A stretch of DNA of 64,000 nt from Pseudomonas sp. LS.1a (GCF_022533585.1 NZ_CP092827.1:3884001-3948000); one strand, 5' to 3'; shown: positions 1 to 9,227, counted from the first letter of the stretch. Notes: generated from the sequence alone by a model not told the origin. A program made the numbers and translations.

Positions 1-38
1 GTGCATCCGTCGAAGGTCTGCAGGAGGCAGCACAATGA
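1..38 (+). CDS. nuoG: NuoG C-terminal tail (partial)
   Basis: The third reading frame encodes eleven residues ([11 protein letters not shown]) and stops with a TGA that overlaps the nuoH start codon as ATGA. In pseudomonad nuo operons nuoG, the large iron-sulfur subunit of the complex I peripheral arm, lies directly upstream of nuoH, so this is most likely its end. The assignment rests on position and the tight overlap; the tail is too short to recognise alone. The nuoH ribosome binding site (aggagg) lies within it. Confidence 0.7.
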   Translation, partial: ASVEGLQEAAQ

Positions 39-1042
39 GCTGGTTCACCCCCGAAGTGATCGATGTGATCCTCACCGTGCTGCGGGCCATCGTGGTCCTG
101 CTGGCGGTGGTGGTCTGTGGCGCGCTGCTCAGCTTCGTCGAGCGTCGCCTGCTGGGCTGGTGGCAGGACCGTTACGGTCCGAACCGCGTCGGCCCTTACG
201 GCATGTTCCAGATCGCTGCCGACATGCTGAAGATGTTCTTCAAGGAAGACTGGAACCCACCCTTCGTCGACCGTGTGATCTTCACCCTGGCACCGGTAGT
301 GGCCATGAGCGCCCTGCTGATCGCCTTCGTGGTCATCCCGATCACCCCGACCTGGGGCGTTGCCGACCTGAACATCGGCCTGCTGTTCTTCTTCGCCATG
401 GCCGGCCTGTCGGTCTACGCGGTGCTGTTCGCCGGCTGGTCGTCGAACAACAAGTACGCCCTGCTGGGCAGCTTGCGTGCCTCGGCACAGACCGTGTCGT
501 ACGAAGTGTTCCTGGGCCTGGCGCTGATGGGCGTGGTGGTACAGGTGGGCTCGTTCAACATGCGCGACATCGTTGAATACCAGGCGCAGAACCTGTGGTT
601 CATCATTCCGCAGTTCTTCGGCTTCTGCACCTTCTTCATCGCTGGCGTCGCCGTGACTCACCGTCACCCGTTCGACCAGCCAGAAGCGGAACAGGAACTG
701 GCCGACGGCTACCACATCGAGTATGCCGGCATGAAATGGGGCATGTTCTTCGTCGGTGAGTACATCGGCATCATCCTCATCTCGGCGCTGCTGGTAACCC
801 TGTTCTTCGGCGGCTGGCACGGCCCGTTCGGCATCCTGCCGCAACTGTCGTTCCTGTGGTTCGCACTGAAGACCGCGTTCTTCATCATGCTGTTCATCCT
901 GCTGCGCGCCTCGATCCCGCGCCCACGCTATGACCAGGTGATGGACTTCAGCTGGAAGTTCTGCCTGCCGCTGACCCTGATCAATTTGCTGGTGACCGCT
1001 GCGATCGTGCTCTACAACACGCCAGCCGTCGCGGCCCAGTGA
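35..1042 (+). CDS. nuoH: NADH-quinone oxidoreductase subunit H
   Basis: 335-residue, very hydrophobic membrane subunit of respiratory complex I (NDH-1). NuoH forms much of the quinone-binding chamber where the peripheral arm meets the membrane arm. The sequence has about eight predicted membrane helices, with conserved loop text [19 protein letters not shown] near residue 36 and the acidic loop [19 protein letters not shown] near residue 212, both typical of NuoH/ND1. The start ATG follows an AGGAGG site located in the nuoG tail and overlaps the nuoG stop, so the two are probably translationally coupled. Length is normal for the family. Confidence 0.97.
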   Translation: MSWFTPEVIDVILTVLRAIVVLLAVVVCGALLSFVERRLLGWWQDRYGPNRVGPYGMFQIAADMLKMFFKEDWNPPFVDRVIFTLAPVVAMSALLIAFVVIPITPTWGVADLNIGLLFFFAMAGLSVYAVLFAGWSSNNKYALLGSLRASAQTVSYEVFLGLALMGVVVQVGSFNMRDIVEYQAQNLWFIIPQFFGFCTFFIAGVAVTHRHPFDQPEAEQELADGYHIEYAGMKWGMFFVGEYIGIILISALLVTLFFGGWHGPFGILPQLSFLWFALKTAFFIMLFILLRASIPRPRYDQVMDFSWKFCLPLTLINLLVTAAIVLYNTPAVAAQ

Positions 1043-1053
1043 GGATTTGACCC

Positions 1054-1602
1054 ATGTTCAAGTATATCGGCGACATCGTTAAGGGCACCGGCACCCAGCT
1101 GCGCAGCCTGGCAATGGTGTTCTCCCACGGGTTCCGCAAGCGCGACACCCTGCAGTACCCCGAAGAGCCCGTGTACCTGCCGCCGCGCTACCGCGGCCGC
1201 ATCGTCCTCACCCGCGACCCCGATGGCGAGGAGCGCTGCGTAGCGTGCAACCTCTGCGCGGTGGCCTGCCCGGTCGGCTGCATCTCGCTGCAGAAGGCCG
1301 AGACCGAGGACGGCCGCTGGTACCCGGAGTTCTTCCGCATCAACTTCTCGCGCTGCATCTTCTGCGGCCTGTGTGAAGAAGCGTGCCCGACCACCGCGAT
1401 CCAGCTGACTCCGGATTTCGAAATGGCCGAGTTCAAGCGTCAGGACCTGGTTTACGAGAAAGAAGATCTGCTGATCTCCGGCCCCGGCAAGAACCCTGAC
1501 TACAACTTCTACCGTGTTGCCGGTATGGCGATCGCTGGCAAGCCGAAGGGCTCTGCACAGAACGAAGCCGAGCCGATCAACGTGAAGAGCTTGCTCCCAT
1601 AA
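1054..1602 (+). CDS. nuoI: NADH-quinone oxidoreductase subunit I (2x[4Fe-4S])
   Basis: 182-residue ferredoxin-like subunit of complex I that carries clusters N6a and N6b and passes electrons towards the quinone. Two classical 4Fe-4S motifs are visible: [15 protein letters not shown] near residue 62 and [13 protein letters not shown] near residue 103. It starts 12 bases after nuoH with a TGAGGA ribosome binding site. There is no membrane helix, as expected for a peripheral subunit docked on NuoH. Confidence 0.97.
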   Translation: MFKYIGDIVKGTGTQLRSLAMVFSHGFRKRDTLQYPEEPVYLPPRYRGRIVLTRDPDGEERCVACNLCAVACPVGCISLQKAETEDGRWYPEFFRINFSRCIFCGLCEEACPTTAIQLTPDFEMAEFKRQDLVYEKEDLLISGPGKNPDYNFYRVAGMAIAGKPKGSAQNEAEPINVKSLLP

Positions 1603-1612
1603 GGACAGAAAG

Positions 1613-2113
1613 ATGGAATTCGCTTTCTACTTCGCATCCGGGATCGCCGTGGTCTCCACCCTTCGGGTGGTGACCGGCACCAACCCCGTGCACGCCTTGC
1701 TTTACCTGATCATTTCGCTGATTTCCGTGGCCATGATCTTCTTCGCCCTGGGTGCGCCGTTCGCCGGCGCCCTGGAAGTGATCGCCTACGCCGGCGCCAT
1801 CATGGTGCTGTTCGTGTTCGTGGTGATGATGCTCAACCTCGGGCCGGCATCGGTCGCCCAGGAACGGGGCTGGCTCAAGCCCGGTATCTGGGCCGGGCCT
1901 GTGATCCTCGCCGCCCTGCTGCTGCTGGAGCTGCTGTACGTGCTGTTCGTCGCCCCGAGCGGCGCCGCCATCAGCGGTACCACCGTGGGCCCGAAAGCAG
2001 TCGGCATCAGCCTGTTCGGCCCGTACCTGCTGGTGGTCGAACTGGCGTCGATGCTGCTGCTGGCCGCGGCCGTCACCGCCTTCCACCTGGGCCGCAACGA
2101 GGCGAAGGAGTAA
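1613..2113 (+). CDS. nuoJ: NADH-quinone oxidoreductase subunit J
   Basis: 166-residue membrane subunit of complex I with five predicted helices. The NuoJ/ND6 signature is the glycine-containing third helix, read here as [20 protein letters not shown], which includes the pi-bulge region linked to proton coupling. A clean AAGGA ribosome binding site precedes the ATG. The stop is followed after three bases by nuoK, so the genes are closely coupled. Confidence 0.96.
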   Translation: MEFAFYFASGIAVVSTLRVVTGTNPVHALLYLIISLISVAMIFFALGAPFAGALEVIAYAGAIMVLFVFVVMMLNLGPASVAQERGWLKPGIWAGPVILAALLLLELLYVLFVAPSGAAISGTTVGPKAVGISLFGPYLLVVELASMLLLAAAVTAFHLGRNEAKE

Positions 2114-2116
2114 ATC

Positions 2117-2425
2117 ATGGGTGCTATCCCTCTCGAGCATGGTCTGGCGGTCGCCGGCATCCTGTTCTGCTTAGGTCTGGTTGGCCTGATGGTCCGCCGC
2201 AACATCCTCTTCGTGCTCATGAGCCTGGAAGTCATGATGAACGCCTCTGCCCTGGCGTTCGTCGTCGCCGGTGCCCGTTGGGTCCAGCCCGACGGCCAGG
2301 TGATGTTCATTCTGGTGATCAGCCTGGCAGCCGCCGAGGCCAGTATTGGCCTGGCCATCCTGCTGCAGCTGTATCGCCGCTTCCACACTCTCGACATCGA
2401 TGCTGCCAGTGAGATGCGCGGATGA
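2117..2425 (+). CDS. nuoK: NADH-quinone oxidoreductase subunit K
   Basis: 102-residue, three-helix membrane subunit (NuoK/ND4L) of complex I. The conserved glutamates of the proton path are present in the second and third helices ([15 protein letters not shown] and [12 protein letters not shown]). Its ribosome binding site AAGGAG lies across the nuoJ stop, and its own stop overlaps the nuoL start by ATGA, so nuoJ, nuoK and nuoL form one translationally coupled block. Confidence 0.96.
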   Translation: MGAIPLEHGLAVAGILFCLGLVGLMVRRNILFVLMSLEVMMNASALAFVVAGARWVQPDGQVMFILVISLAAAEASIGLAILLQLYRRFHTLDIDAASEMRG

Positions 2426-4275
2426 ACCTTCTCTTCCTGACTTTCGTCTTCCCCCTCGTCGGCTTCCTGCTGCTGTCGTTCTCGCGCGGGCGGTTCTCGG
2501 AGAACCTGTCGGCCCTGATCGGCGTCGGCTCGGTAGGCCTTTCGGCCGCCACCGCCGCCTACGTCATCTGGCAATTCAACGTCGCCCCGCCTGAAGGCGG
2601 CGCGTACAGCCAGCTGCTGTGGCAGTGGATGTCGGTGGACGGCTTCGCGCCGAACTTCACCCTGTACCTGGACGGCCTGTCGGTCACCATGCTCGGCGTG
2701 GTCACCGGTGTCGGCTTCCTGATCCACCTGTTCGCGTCCTGGTACATGCGTGGCGAAGCGGGCTACTCGCGCTTCTTCGCGTACACCAACCTGTTCATCG
2801 CCAGCATGCTGTTCCTGGTGCTGGGCGACAACCTGCTGTTCATCTACTTCGGCTGGGAAGGCGTGGGCCTGTGCTCGTACCTGTTGATCGGTTTCTACTA
2901 CAGCAACCGCAACAACGGTAACGCGGCACTCAAGGCGTTCATCGTCACTCGTATCGGCGACGTGTTCATGGCCATCGGCCTGTTCATCCTGTTCGTCCAG
3001 CTGGGTACCCTGAACGTGCAGGAACTGCTGGTGCTGGCACCGCAGAAGTTCCAGGCTGGCGACACCTGGATGGTGCTGGCTACGCTGATGCTGCTGGGTG
3101 GTGCGGTCGGTAAATCGGCCCAGCTGCCACTGCAGACCTGGCTGGCCGACGCGATGGCCGGCCCGACTCCGGTCTCCGCGCTGATCCACGCGGCAACCAT
3201 GGTGACCGCGGGCGTGTACCTGATCGCCCGTACCAACGGCCTGTTCCTGCTGGCACCGGACATCCTGCACCTGGTAGGCGTGGTTGGTGGCGTGACCCTG
3301 GTACTGGCCGGCTTCGCCGCGCTGGTGCAGACCGACATCAAGCGTATCCTCGCCTACTCGACCATGAGCCAGATCGGCTACATGTTCCTGGCCCTGGGCG
3401 TTGGCGCCTGGGACGCGGCGATCTTCCACCTGATGACCCACGCCTTCTTCAAGGCCCTGCTGTTCCTTGCCTCCGGTGCGGTAATCGTTGCCTGCCACCA
3501 CGAGCAGGACATCTTCAAGATGGGTGGCCTGTGGAAGAAACTGCCGCTGGCCTACGCCAGCTTCGTGGTCGGTGGTGCTGCCCTGGCTGCCCTGCCGATC
3601 GTGACCGTGGGCTTCTACTCCAAGGACGAGATCCTCTGGGAAGCCTTCGCCAGCGGCAACACCGGCCTGCTGTACGCCGGCCTGGTCGGTGCATTCATGA
3701 CCTCGCTGTACACCTTCCGCCTGATCTTCATCGCCTTCCACGGCGAAGCCAAGACCGAAGCCCACGCTGGCCACGGCATCAGCCACTGGCTGCCGCTGGG
3801 CGTGCTGATCGTGCTGTCGACCTTCGTCGGCGCCTGGATCACCCCGCCGCTGGCCGGTGTACTGCCTGAAAGCGCCGGCCACGCCGGTGGCGAAGCCAAG
3901 CACGCGCTGGAGCTCACTTCGGGCGCCATCGCCATCGCCGGTATCCTGCTGTCGGCCCTGCTGTTCCTGGGCAAGCGCCGTTTCGTCAGCGCCGTCGCCA
4001 ACAGCGGTATCGGTCGTGTCCTGTCGGCCTGGTGGTTCGCTGCCTGGGGCTTCGACTGGATCTACGACAAGCTGTTCGTCAAACCTTACCTGCTGATCAG
4101 CCACATCCTGCGCAAGGATCCGGTTGACCGCAGCATCGGCCTGATCCCTCGCCTGGCTCGCGGCGGCCACGTCGCCATGAGCAAGACCGAGACCGGCCAG
4201 CTGCGCTGGTACACCGCTTCGATCGCCGTTGGCGCAGTGCTGGTACTCGGCGCTGTGGTAGTGGCCGCGGTATGA
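2422..4275 (+). CDS. nuoL: NADH-quinone oxidoreductase subunit L (antiporter-like)
   Basis: 617-residue distal membrane subunit of complex I, one of three Mrp-antiporter-like proton-pumping subunits. The conserved helix-5 glutamate is in [14 protein letters not shown] (about residue 146), and the helix 7/8 lysine region is present ([20 protein letters not shown]). The C-terminal extension with the long lateral helix expected for NuoL accounts for its greater length than NuoM and NuoN. The start overlaps the nuoK stop. The TGA stop overlaps an ATG that opens an 18-codon frame running into nuoM (see separate entry). Confidence 0.97.
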   Translation: MNLLFLTFVFPLVGFLLLSFSRGRFSENLSALIGVGSVGLSAATAAYVIWQFNVAPPEGGAYSQLLWQWMSVDGFAPNFTLYLDGLSVTMLGVVTGVGFLIHLFASWYMRGEAGYSRFFAYTNLFIASMLFLVLGDNLLFIYFGWEGVGLCSYLLIGFYYSNRNNGNAALKAFIVTRIGDVFMAIGLFILFVQLGTLNVQELLVLAPQKFQAGDTWMVLATLMLLGGAVGKSAQLPLQTWLADAMAGPTPVSALIHAATMVTAGVYLIARTNGLFLLAPDILHLVGVVGGVTLVLAGFAALVQTDIKRILAYSTMSQIGYMFLALGVGAWDAAIFHLMTHAFFKALLFLASGAVIVACHHEQDIFKMGGLWKKLPLAYASFVVGGAALAALPIVTVGFYSKDEILWEAFASGNTGLLYAGLVGAFMTSLYTFRLIFIAFHGEAKTEAHAGHGISHWLPLGVLIVLSTFVGAWITPPLAGVLPESAGHAGGEAKHALELTSGAIAIAGILLSALLFLGKRRFVSAVANSGIGRVLSAWWFAAWGFDWIYDKLFVKPYLLISHILRKDPVDRSIGLIPRLARGGHVAMSKTETGQLRWYTASIAVGAVLVLGAVVVAAV

Positions 4276-4328
4276 CCATGAACTTTGCGAACCTTGCGAC
4301 CCTGCAAAAGGAAACGAACCCGTCATGA
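4272..4328 (+). CDS. 18-codon bridging ORF between nuoL and nuoM
   Basis: Small open frame ([18 protein letters not shown]) that fills the whole nuoL-nuoM gap. Its ATG overlaps the nuoL stop as ATGA, and its TGA overlaps the nuoM start codon, again as ATGA. Nothing in the peptide suggests a folded product. The geometry suggests a coupling device that carries terminating ribosomes from nuoL to nuoM, since the nuoM ribosome binding site (aagga) is about 12 bases from its ATG, a little far. This is inference: it may be a chance frame. Confidence 0.35.
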   Translation: MTMNFANLATLQKETNPS

Positions 4329-5857
4329 TTTTGCCTTGGCTGATCCTGATCCCCTTCATCGGCGGCTTCCTGTGCTGGCTGGGTGAGCGCTTCGGCGCCA
4401 CCCTGCCGCGCTGGATCGCGCTGCTGACCATGTCCCTGCTGCTCGGCATCGGCCTGTGGCTGTGGGGTAACGGCGACTACACCCTGGCCCCCGCTCCGGG
4501 CGCCGAGCCTGCCTGGGCCCTGGAATACAAAGTCCAGTGGATCCAGCGCTTCGGCATCAGCATCCACCTGGCCCTCGACGGCCTGTCGCTGCTGATGATC
4601 CTGCTCACCGGCCTGCTCGGTGTGCTGTCGGTACTGTGCTCCTGGAAAGAGATCCAGCGCCACGTCGGCTTCTTCCACCTCAACCTGATGTGGATCCTCG
4701 GCGGCGTGGTCGGTGTGTTCCTGGCCCTGGACCTGTTCCTGTTCTTCTTCTTCTGGGAAATGATGCTGGTGCCGATGTATTTCCTCATCGCGCTCTGGGG
4801 TCACAGCTCCGCGGACGGCAAGAAGACCCGGATCTACGCCGCTACCAAGTTCTTCATCTTCACCCAGGCCAGCGGCCTGATCATGCTGGTGGCGATCCTC
4901 GGCCTGGTGCTGGTCAACTACACCAACACCGGCGTGATCACCTTCAACTACAGCGATCTGCTCAAGGCCGAACTGCCAGCCGGTACCGAGTACCTGCTGA
5001 TGCTGGGCTTCTTCATCGCCTTCGCGGTGAAGCTGCCGGTAGTGCCGTTCCACTCCTGGCTGCCTGACGCCCACGCCCAGGCACCGACCGCAGGTTCCGT
5101 GGACCTGGCCGGTATCTTGCTGAAGACTGCGGCCTATGGCCTGCTGCGCTTTGCCCTGCCGCTGTTCCCGAATGCCTCGGCCGAGTTTGCACCAATCGCC
5201 ATGACCCTGGGCCTGATCGGTATCTTCTACGGTGCCTTCCTGGCCTTCGCGCAAACCGACATCAAGCGCCTGGTCGCCTTCTCCAGCGTCTCGCACATGG
5301 GCTTCGTGCTGATCGGTATCTACTCCGGCAGCCAGCAGGCCCTGCAAGGCGCGGTGATCCAGATGCTGGCCCACGGCCTGTCGGCTGCCGCGCTGTTCAT
5401 CCTGGCCGGCCAGCTGTACGAGCGCCTGCACACCCGTGACATGCGCCAGATGGGTGGCCTGTGGCACCGCATCGCCTACCTGCCGGCCATCAGCCTGTTC
5501 TTCGCCGCCGCCTCCCTGGGCCTGCCCGGTACCGGCAACTTCGTCGGCGAGTTCCTGATCCTGATCGGCAGCTTCGCCAGCGTGCCGTGGATCACCGTGA
5601 TCGCCACCACTGGCCTGGTGTTCGGTTCGGTGTACTCGCTGATCATGATCCACCGCGCCTACTTCGGCCCGGCCAAGACCGACTCCGTGCTGGCCGGCAT
5701 GGACGGTCGCGAGCTGATCATGGTCCTGGGTCTGGCGGTACTGCTGATCCTGCTGGGCGTGTATCCGCAGCCGTTCCTCGACACCTCTGCCGCCACCATG
5801 AGTGGTGTGCAGCAGTGGCTCGGTTCCGCTTTCACTCAACTCGCTTCGGCCCGGTAA
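4325..5857 (+). CDS. nuoM: NADH-quinone oxidoreductase subunit M (antiporter-like)
   Basis: 510-residue antiporter-like proton-pumping subunit of complex I, of usual family length. The helix-5 glutamate is in [19 protein letters not shown] (about residue 145) and the conserved lysine is in [20 protein letters not shown]. About 14 membrane helices can be read. It follows nuoL by 49 bases, spanned by a tiny coupled frame, and is followed after a 7-base gap by nuoN. Confidence 0.97.
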   Translation: MILPWLILIPFIGGFLCWLGERFGATLPRWIALLTMSLLLGIGLWLWGNGDYTLAPAPGAEPAWALEYKVQWIQRFGISIHLALDGLSLLMILLTGLLGVLSVLCSWKEIQRHVGFFHLNLMWILGGVVGVFLALDLFLFFFFWEMMLVPMYFLIALWGHSSADGKKTRIYAATKFFIFTQASGLIMLVAILGLVLVNYTNTGVITFNYSDLLKAELPAGTEYLLMLGFFIAFAVKLPVVPFHSWLPDAHAQAPTAGSVDLAGILLKTAAYGLLRFALPLFPNASAEFAPIAMTLGLIGIFYGAFLAFAQTDIKRLVAFSSVSHMGFVLIGIYSGSQQALQGAVIQMLAHGLSAAALFILAGQLYERLHTRDMRQMGGLWHRIAYLPAISLFFAAASLGLPGTGNFVGEFLILIGSFASVPWITVIATTGLVFGSVYSLIMIHRAYFGPAKTDSVLAGMDGRELIMVLGLAVLLILLGVYPQPFLDTSAATMSGVQQWLGSAFTQLASAR

Positions 5858-5864
5858 GAGCGCT

Positions 5865-7334
5865 ATGGAATTCACCACTCAACACTTCATCGCATTGGCG
5901 CCGATGCTGATCACCACCATCACCACGGTGGTGGTGATGCTGGCGATCGCCTGGAAGCGCAACCACTCGCAGACCTTCCTGCTGTCCACCGTGGGCCTCA
6001 ACCTGGCCCTGCTGTCGATCCTGCCGGCGCTGAAGGTTGCGCCGCTGGCGGTCACCCCGCTGATCACCATCGACAAGTTCGCCTGCCTGTACATGGCCAT
6101 CATCCTGGTGGCGACGCTGGCCTGCGTCACCCTCGCCCACGCCTACCTCGGCGAAGGCTCCAAGGGCTTCCCGGGCAACCGTGAAGAACTGTACCTGCTG
6201 CTGTTGATGTCGGCCCTCGGTGGCCTGGTGCTGGTCAGCGCCAACCACCTGGCCGGCCTGTTCATCGGCCTGGAGCTGCTGTCGGTACCGGTCTACGGCC
6301 TGGTAGCGTATGCCTTCTTCAACAAGCGCTCGCTGGAAGCCGGCATCAAGTACATGGTGCTGTCGGCCGCAGGCTCGGCCTTCCTGTTGTTCGGCATGGC
6401 CCTGCTGTACGCCGACGCTGGCAGCCTGAGCTTCGACCAGATCGGCAAGGCCCTGGCCGCCACCAGCATGCCAAGCCTGGTGGCCCAGCTGGGCCTGGGC
6501 ATGATGCTGGTCGGCCTGGCCTTCAAGCTGTCGCTGGTACCGTTCCACCTGTGGACCCCGGACGTGTATGAAGGCGCCCCGGCACCGGTCGCCGCCTTCC
6601 TGGCCACTGCCAGCAAGGTCGCGGTGTTCGCCGTGGTCGTGCGCCTGTTCATGCTCTCCCCTGCTGCCAGCAGCGGCGTGCTGAGCACCGTACTGGCGGT
6701 GATTGCCGTGGCCTCGATCCTGATCGGTAACCTGCTGGCACTGACCCAGAGCAACCTCAAGCGCCTGCTCGGTTACTCGTCCATCGCCCACTTCGGCTAC
6801 CTGGTCATCGCCCTGGTCGCCAGCAAGGGCCTGGCCCTGGAAGCCATGGGCGTGTACCTGGTCACCTACGTGATCACCAGCCTGGGCGCCTTCGGCGTCA
6901 TCACCCTGATGTCCTCGCCTTACGGCGGCCGTGACGCCGATGCGCTGTACGAGTACCGCGGCCTGTTCTGGCGCCGTCCGTACCTGACTGCGGTACTGAC
7001 CGTGATGATGCTGTCGCTGGCGGGTATCCCGCTGACCGCCGGCTTCATCGGCAAGTTCTACATCATTGCCACTGGCGTGGAGTCGCACCTGTGGTGGCTG
7101 GTCGGTGCCCTGGTGATCGGTAGCGCCATCGGCGTTTACTACTACCTGCGCGTCATGGTCACCCTGTACCTGGTCGAGCCGAACCTGCGTCGCCACGACG
7201 CCCCGCTGAAGTGGGAGCAGCGCACCGGCGGTGTCATGCTGCTGGCTATCGCCATTCTCGCCTTCGTGCTGGGTGTGTACCCGCAACCGCTGCTGGAAAT
7301 GGTCCAGCAAGCGGGCCTGCAACTGATCGGCTGA
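5865..7334 (+). CDS. nuoN: NADH-quinone oxidoreductase subunit N (antiporter-like)
   Basis: 489-residue antiporter-like membrane subunit of complex I and the last gene of the nuo operon. The start chosen is the ATG of [13 protein letters not shown], seven bases after the nuoM stop. The frame is open further upstream, but that part lies in nuoM. Key features are [18 protein letters not shown] (helix-5 glutamate) and [22 protein letters not shown] strong intrinsic terminator follows at 7353. Confidence 0.97.
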   Translation: MEFTTQHFIALAPMLITTITTVVVMLAIAWKRNHSQTFLLSTVGLNLALLSILPALKVAPLAVTPLITIDKFACLYMAIILVATLACVTLAHAYLGEGSKGFPGNREELYLLLLMSALGGLVLVSANHLAGLFIGLELLSVPVYGLVAYAFFNKRSLEAGIKYMVLSAAGSAFLLFGMALLYADAGSLSFDQIGKALAATSMPSLVAQLGLGMMLVGLAFKLSLVPFHLWTPDVYEGAPAPVAAFLATASKVAVFAVVVRLFMLSPAASSGVLSTVLAVIAVASILIGNLLALTQSNLKRLLGYSSIAHFGYLVIALVASKGLALEAMGVYLVTYVITSLGAFGVITLMSSPYGGRDADALYEYRGLFWRRPYLTAVLTVMMLSLAGIPLTAGFIGKFYIIATGVESHLWWLVGALVIGSAIGVYYYLRVMVTLYLVEPNLRRHDAPLKWEQRTGGVMLLAIAILAFVLGVYPQPLLEMVQQAGLQLIG

Positions 7335-7352
7335 TTGCCCCGGCAAAACAAG

Positions 7353-7380
7353 ACACCCCGCTCATGCGGGGTGTTTTTTT
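7353..7380 (+). terminator. Rho-independent terminator of the nuo operon
   Basis: Perfect 9-bp stem ACACCCCGC/GCGGGGTGT with a TCAT loop, followed directly by a run of T. It begins 19 bases after the nuoN stop. Confidence 0.95.
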
Positions 7381-7413
7381 ATCTGCACACTTATTGTCCG
7401 TGAGCACGAAGGC

Positions 7414-7677
7414 TCATTCACCGGGCTTGTCCTGGCCGGCACCCGGCAACGCTGCCTTGCGCAAATCACCATTGGCCGAAGGCAGGTACACTTCCGGGTT
7501 GGGCATGCCGCTGGGCGAGAGTTCATGGGTCATTTCAAATTCGGCGCGCACTGACCAGCCACACGCTTCGGTGGTGCATTGCAAATAAGCGATCCGCAGG
7601 AAAATATGACGCCCTTCACTGGTGCGTATACGCATCCGGCTGTGGCAATGCGGGCAAACCAGCTTGTATGTACTCAC
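7414..7677 (-). CDS. Ogr/Delta-like zinc finger transcription activator
   Basis: About 87 residues from the GTG start VSTYKLVCPHCHS; an in-frame ATG exists at 7707 but its purine stretch sits too close to serve it. The protein has four cysteines spaced C-x2-C-x22-C-x4-C (CPHC...CTTEAC), exactly the pattern of the P2 Ogr/P4 Delta family, small zinc-binding activators of phage late promoters. The tail beyond about residue 50 (HELSPSGMPNPEVYLP and on) is longer than in P2 Ogr. It lies tail-to-tail with nuoN, divergent from a CI-like repressor, and is probably a phage remnant with regulatory capacity. Its target promoters are unknown. Confidence 0.8.
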   Translation of the reverse strand: MSTYKLVCPHCHSRMRIRTSEGRHIFLRIAYLQCTTEACGWSVRAEFEMTHELSPSGMPNPEVYLPSANGDLRKAALPGAGQDKPGE

Positions 7678-7707
7678 GGCAAGTACCTGCAAGCATTGTT
7701 CAGGCAT

Positions 7708-7877
7708 ACCTTCTGTGGGAATGGTCGTCCAGTTTTGTCAGTATTAGCTGCATATGTAGGTGTATTCTTCAGTTTGATGCTTCTCATTGCAGAAATGCTC
7801 CTTAAAACGCAGGGCTGTATTCATAACGAGTAGTTTAAGCCCATGGAATATCATTAAACCAGTCATGGATATTTGTT
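7708..7877. promoter_or_regulatory. AT-rich divergent intergenic region between ogr-like and cI-like genes
   Basis: This 170-base gap must hold the promoters of both divergent genes. Positions 7741-7860 contain 46 G/C in 120 bases (38 percent by hand count), far below the flanking genes, which fits a phage-derived control region. Just before the cI-like start, AATATCAT and ATGGATATT form an imperfect inverted repeat that could be an operator. No consensus promoter is clear enough to place. Confidence 0.4.
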
Positions 7878-8270
7878 ATGAGTACCAATGTACTTGCTTC
7901 GGTTTTGGCCAGACTGAAGCTTCTGACCGCTACGGAATCTGATGCCGAGCTGTCCAGAGCACTGTCGATCAGCCCGCAAACGTTGAGCAGCTGGAAGGTG
8001 CGCGACAGCATTCCGTATTCGCTTTGCATAGATGTCGCCAGGCAATATGCATGCTCACTGGACTGGCTTCTGCTGGGCGAACCCGAGCGACCTCGCACAT
8101 ACCAGGACGAAGAAGGCTGGGAATGCGACATGCTCGCGCGCCTGCGCACCTTGTCGCTTGCCGATCGCCAAGCCGTTCTCCTGCTGGTTCAGGACAAACA
8201 ACGCATCCAGCAGCTGGAACGGCAATTGAGCGCACTGACCAGTCGCTTGCCCAACGCCACCAGCGGCTAG
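7878..8270 (+). CDS. CI-like phage repressor (HTH protein)
   Basis: 130 residues. The N-terminal 70 residues match the phage CI repressor helix-turn-helix type: VLARLKLLTATESDAELSRALSISPQTLSSWK, then a short stretch RDSIPYSLCIDVARQYACSLDWLLLGE. The C-terminal part (DKQRIQQLERQLSALTSRL) reads as a short coiled coil, probably for dimerisation, and there is no S24 peptidase domain, so LexA-type self-cleavage is not expected. It is divergent from the ogr-like gene and converges with the holin-like gene, their stop codons interlocking in the bases CTAG at 8267-8270. Probably autoregulatory. Confidence 0.8.
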   Translation: MSTNVLASVLARLKLLTATESDAELSRALSISPQTLSSWKVRDSIPYSLCIDVARQYACSLDWLLLGEPERPRTYQDEEGWECDMLARLRTLSLADRQAVLLLVQDKQRIQQLERQLSALTSRLPNATSG

Positions 8271-8629
8271 CCCCGGCGGCGCCAGCGCTGGATGAGTTCG
8301 CGCGGGTCGAGCGTATCCAGCCAGACCATCACCTTGAGGCTGATGGGGATCACCACCACGGCAGCCACGAACGCCGCCATGCCACGGGTCAGCAACGGCG
8401 CCAGCGACGACACCAGCGGCTCGAACAGGTGGCCCACCCCCACGGTCACGAACACCAGCAACAGTTTCTTGCCCAGCGTGAGGCGCCTGGCCGTGTTGGT
8501 GATCAACCGATCGCGCGCCGCACTCACCAGCAAAGCCCCCAGAAACGCGGCGAACAATACATTGCCATCCACGCCCAGCAACACCACCAGCGCCGAGGTC
8601 AAACTGTCGAGTACAGATTCCTCAGCCAT
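8267..8629 (-). CDS. Phage holin-like membrane protein
   Basis: 120 residues with about three hydrophobic segments (VLFAAFLGALLVSAARD, LLLVFVTVGVGHLFEPLVSS, AAFVAAVVVIPISLKVMVWL) and a short basic C-terminus (RELIQRWRRRG). Size, helix number and neighbours suggest a putative phage holin of the type found in Pseudomonas P2-like prophages and tailocins, which would form inner-membrane lesions to release endolysin. The start ATG overlaps the end of the gpL-like gene by 8 bases. No endolysin gene is nearby, so the lysis role may be lost. Assigned by character and context, not a firm family match. Confidence 0.6.
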   Translation of the reverse strand: MAEESVLDSLTSALVVLLGVDGNVLFAAFLGALLVSAARDRLITNTARRLTLGKKLLLVFVTVGVGHLFEPLVSSLAPLLTRGMAAFVAAVVVIPISLKVMVWLDTLDPRELIQRWRRRG

Positions 8630-8969
8630 GGGCAGCCCTCCGGCGCGCAATGGGCAGGTAGGCGGTCGAGCCGAGGTTATACAGGACAGCGGCTTCGACA
8701 AAGCGGATGTAGCACACCCGCAATGCACGCCCCTGGTCATGCCCGGCCACATCCTCGAGGCGCTTGTAGCCCCGTTCTCGCAACACCGCGCGCCAGCGCG
8801 CGAATTCGCGGGCTGCATCGATGGCGGCGCAGCGTGCGGCCACTTCCAGCGCGGCCTCACTGACAGGCCGCCGCAGGTTCAGCCGCTCACGCAGCCTGCC
8901 CAGGTCCAGCCGTGGCCAGAACGGATCATGGCAATCGGCAAAGCGCGGTAACCGAGGATCGTTGTCCAT
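8622..8969 (-). CDS. P2 gpL-like head completion/stabilisation protein
   Basis: 115 residues. The text DPFWPRLDLGRLRERLNLRRPVS, followed by a helical A-rich part with EFARWRAVLRERGYKRLEDV and YIRFVEAAVLYNLGSTAYL, resembles the P2 gpL family, which completes and stabilises phage heads. It is shorter than typical gpL (about 150-170 residues). A strong ribosome binding site (gaggggggag) lies just upstream. It sits between the LuxR-like gene (9-base gap) and the holin-like gene (8-base overlap), so the three form one transcription unit. The tail gene X normally between L and the holin is absent, pointing to a deletion-derived remnant. Confidence 0.65.
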   Translation of the reverse strand: MDNDPRLPRFADCHDPFWPRLDLGRLRERLNLRRPVSEAALEVAARCAAIDAAREFARWRAVLRERGYKRLEDVAGHDQGRALRVCYIRFVEAAVLYNLGSTAYLPIARRRAAHG

Positions 8970-8978
8970 GCTCCCCCC

Positions 8979-9227
8979 TCACTGCTCGGCTAGCATGCCG
9001 TAGCGAATGGCCTTGATCACCGCTGCCACCCGGGTGGGCACATCGAACTTGCGCAGGATGTTCGACACATGGAAATTCACCGTCGATTCCTTGCATGCCA
9101 GGATCTGGCCAATCTCCCACGAGCTCTTGCCGTAGGCACACCACAACAGCACTTGCCGTTCACGTGGCGTCAGGCGAACCGGGGCGTCCGCCAGGGGTTG
9201 CTGCGAGTGTCGTGCGTTGTCAGTCAT
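8979..9227 (-). CDS. LuxR-type DNA-binding-domain-only regulator
   Basis: 82 residues that consist almost entirely of a GerE/LuxR helix-turn-helix domain: RLTPRERQVLLWCAYGKSSW, then EIGQILACKESTVNFHVSNI and a final LRKFDVPTRVAAVIKAIRYG. The NFHVSN recognition helix and following residues resemble quorum-sensing LuxR proteins rather than response regulators. The roughly 170-residue acyl-homoserine-lactone domain is missing, and the gene has its own start and ribosome binding site (ggag), so it is a designed or captured solo domain rather than an obvious pseudogene. It leads the gpL-like/holin-like operon and is divergent from a TonB receptor gene. Confidence 0.8.
   Translation of the reverse strand: MTDNARHSQQPLADAPVRLTPRERQVLLWCAYGKSSWEIGQILACKESTVNFHVSNILRKFDVPTRVAAVIKAIRYGMLAEQ

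Noticed and set aside
1786..4449. Long minus-strand frame of 887 codons opposite nuoJ, nuoK and nuoL
   Set aside because: Antisense shadow with Gln/Asp/His-rich text and no family features; nuo genes are unambiguous.
5832..7346. 504-codon minus-strand frame opposite nuoN
   Set aside because: Antisense shadow of nuoN; composition extreme in Gln, His and Gly.
7579..7833. Plus-strand frame of 84 codons opposite the Ogr-like gene
   Set aside because: The opposite strand has the exact four-cysteine Ogr pattern; this frame has no ribosome binding site and no features.
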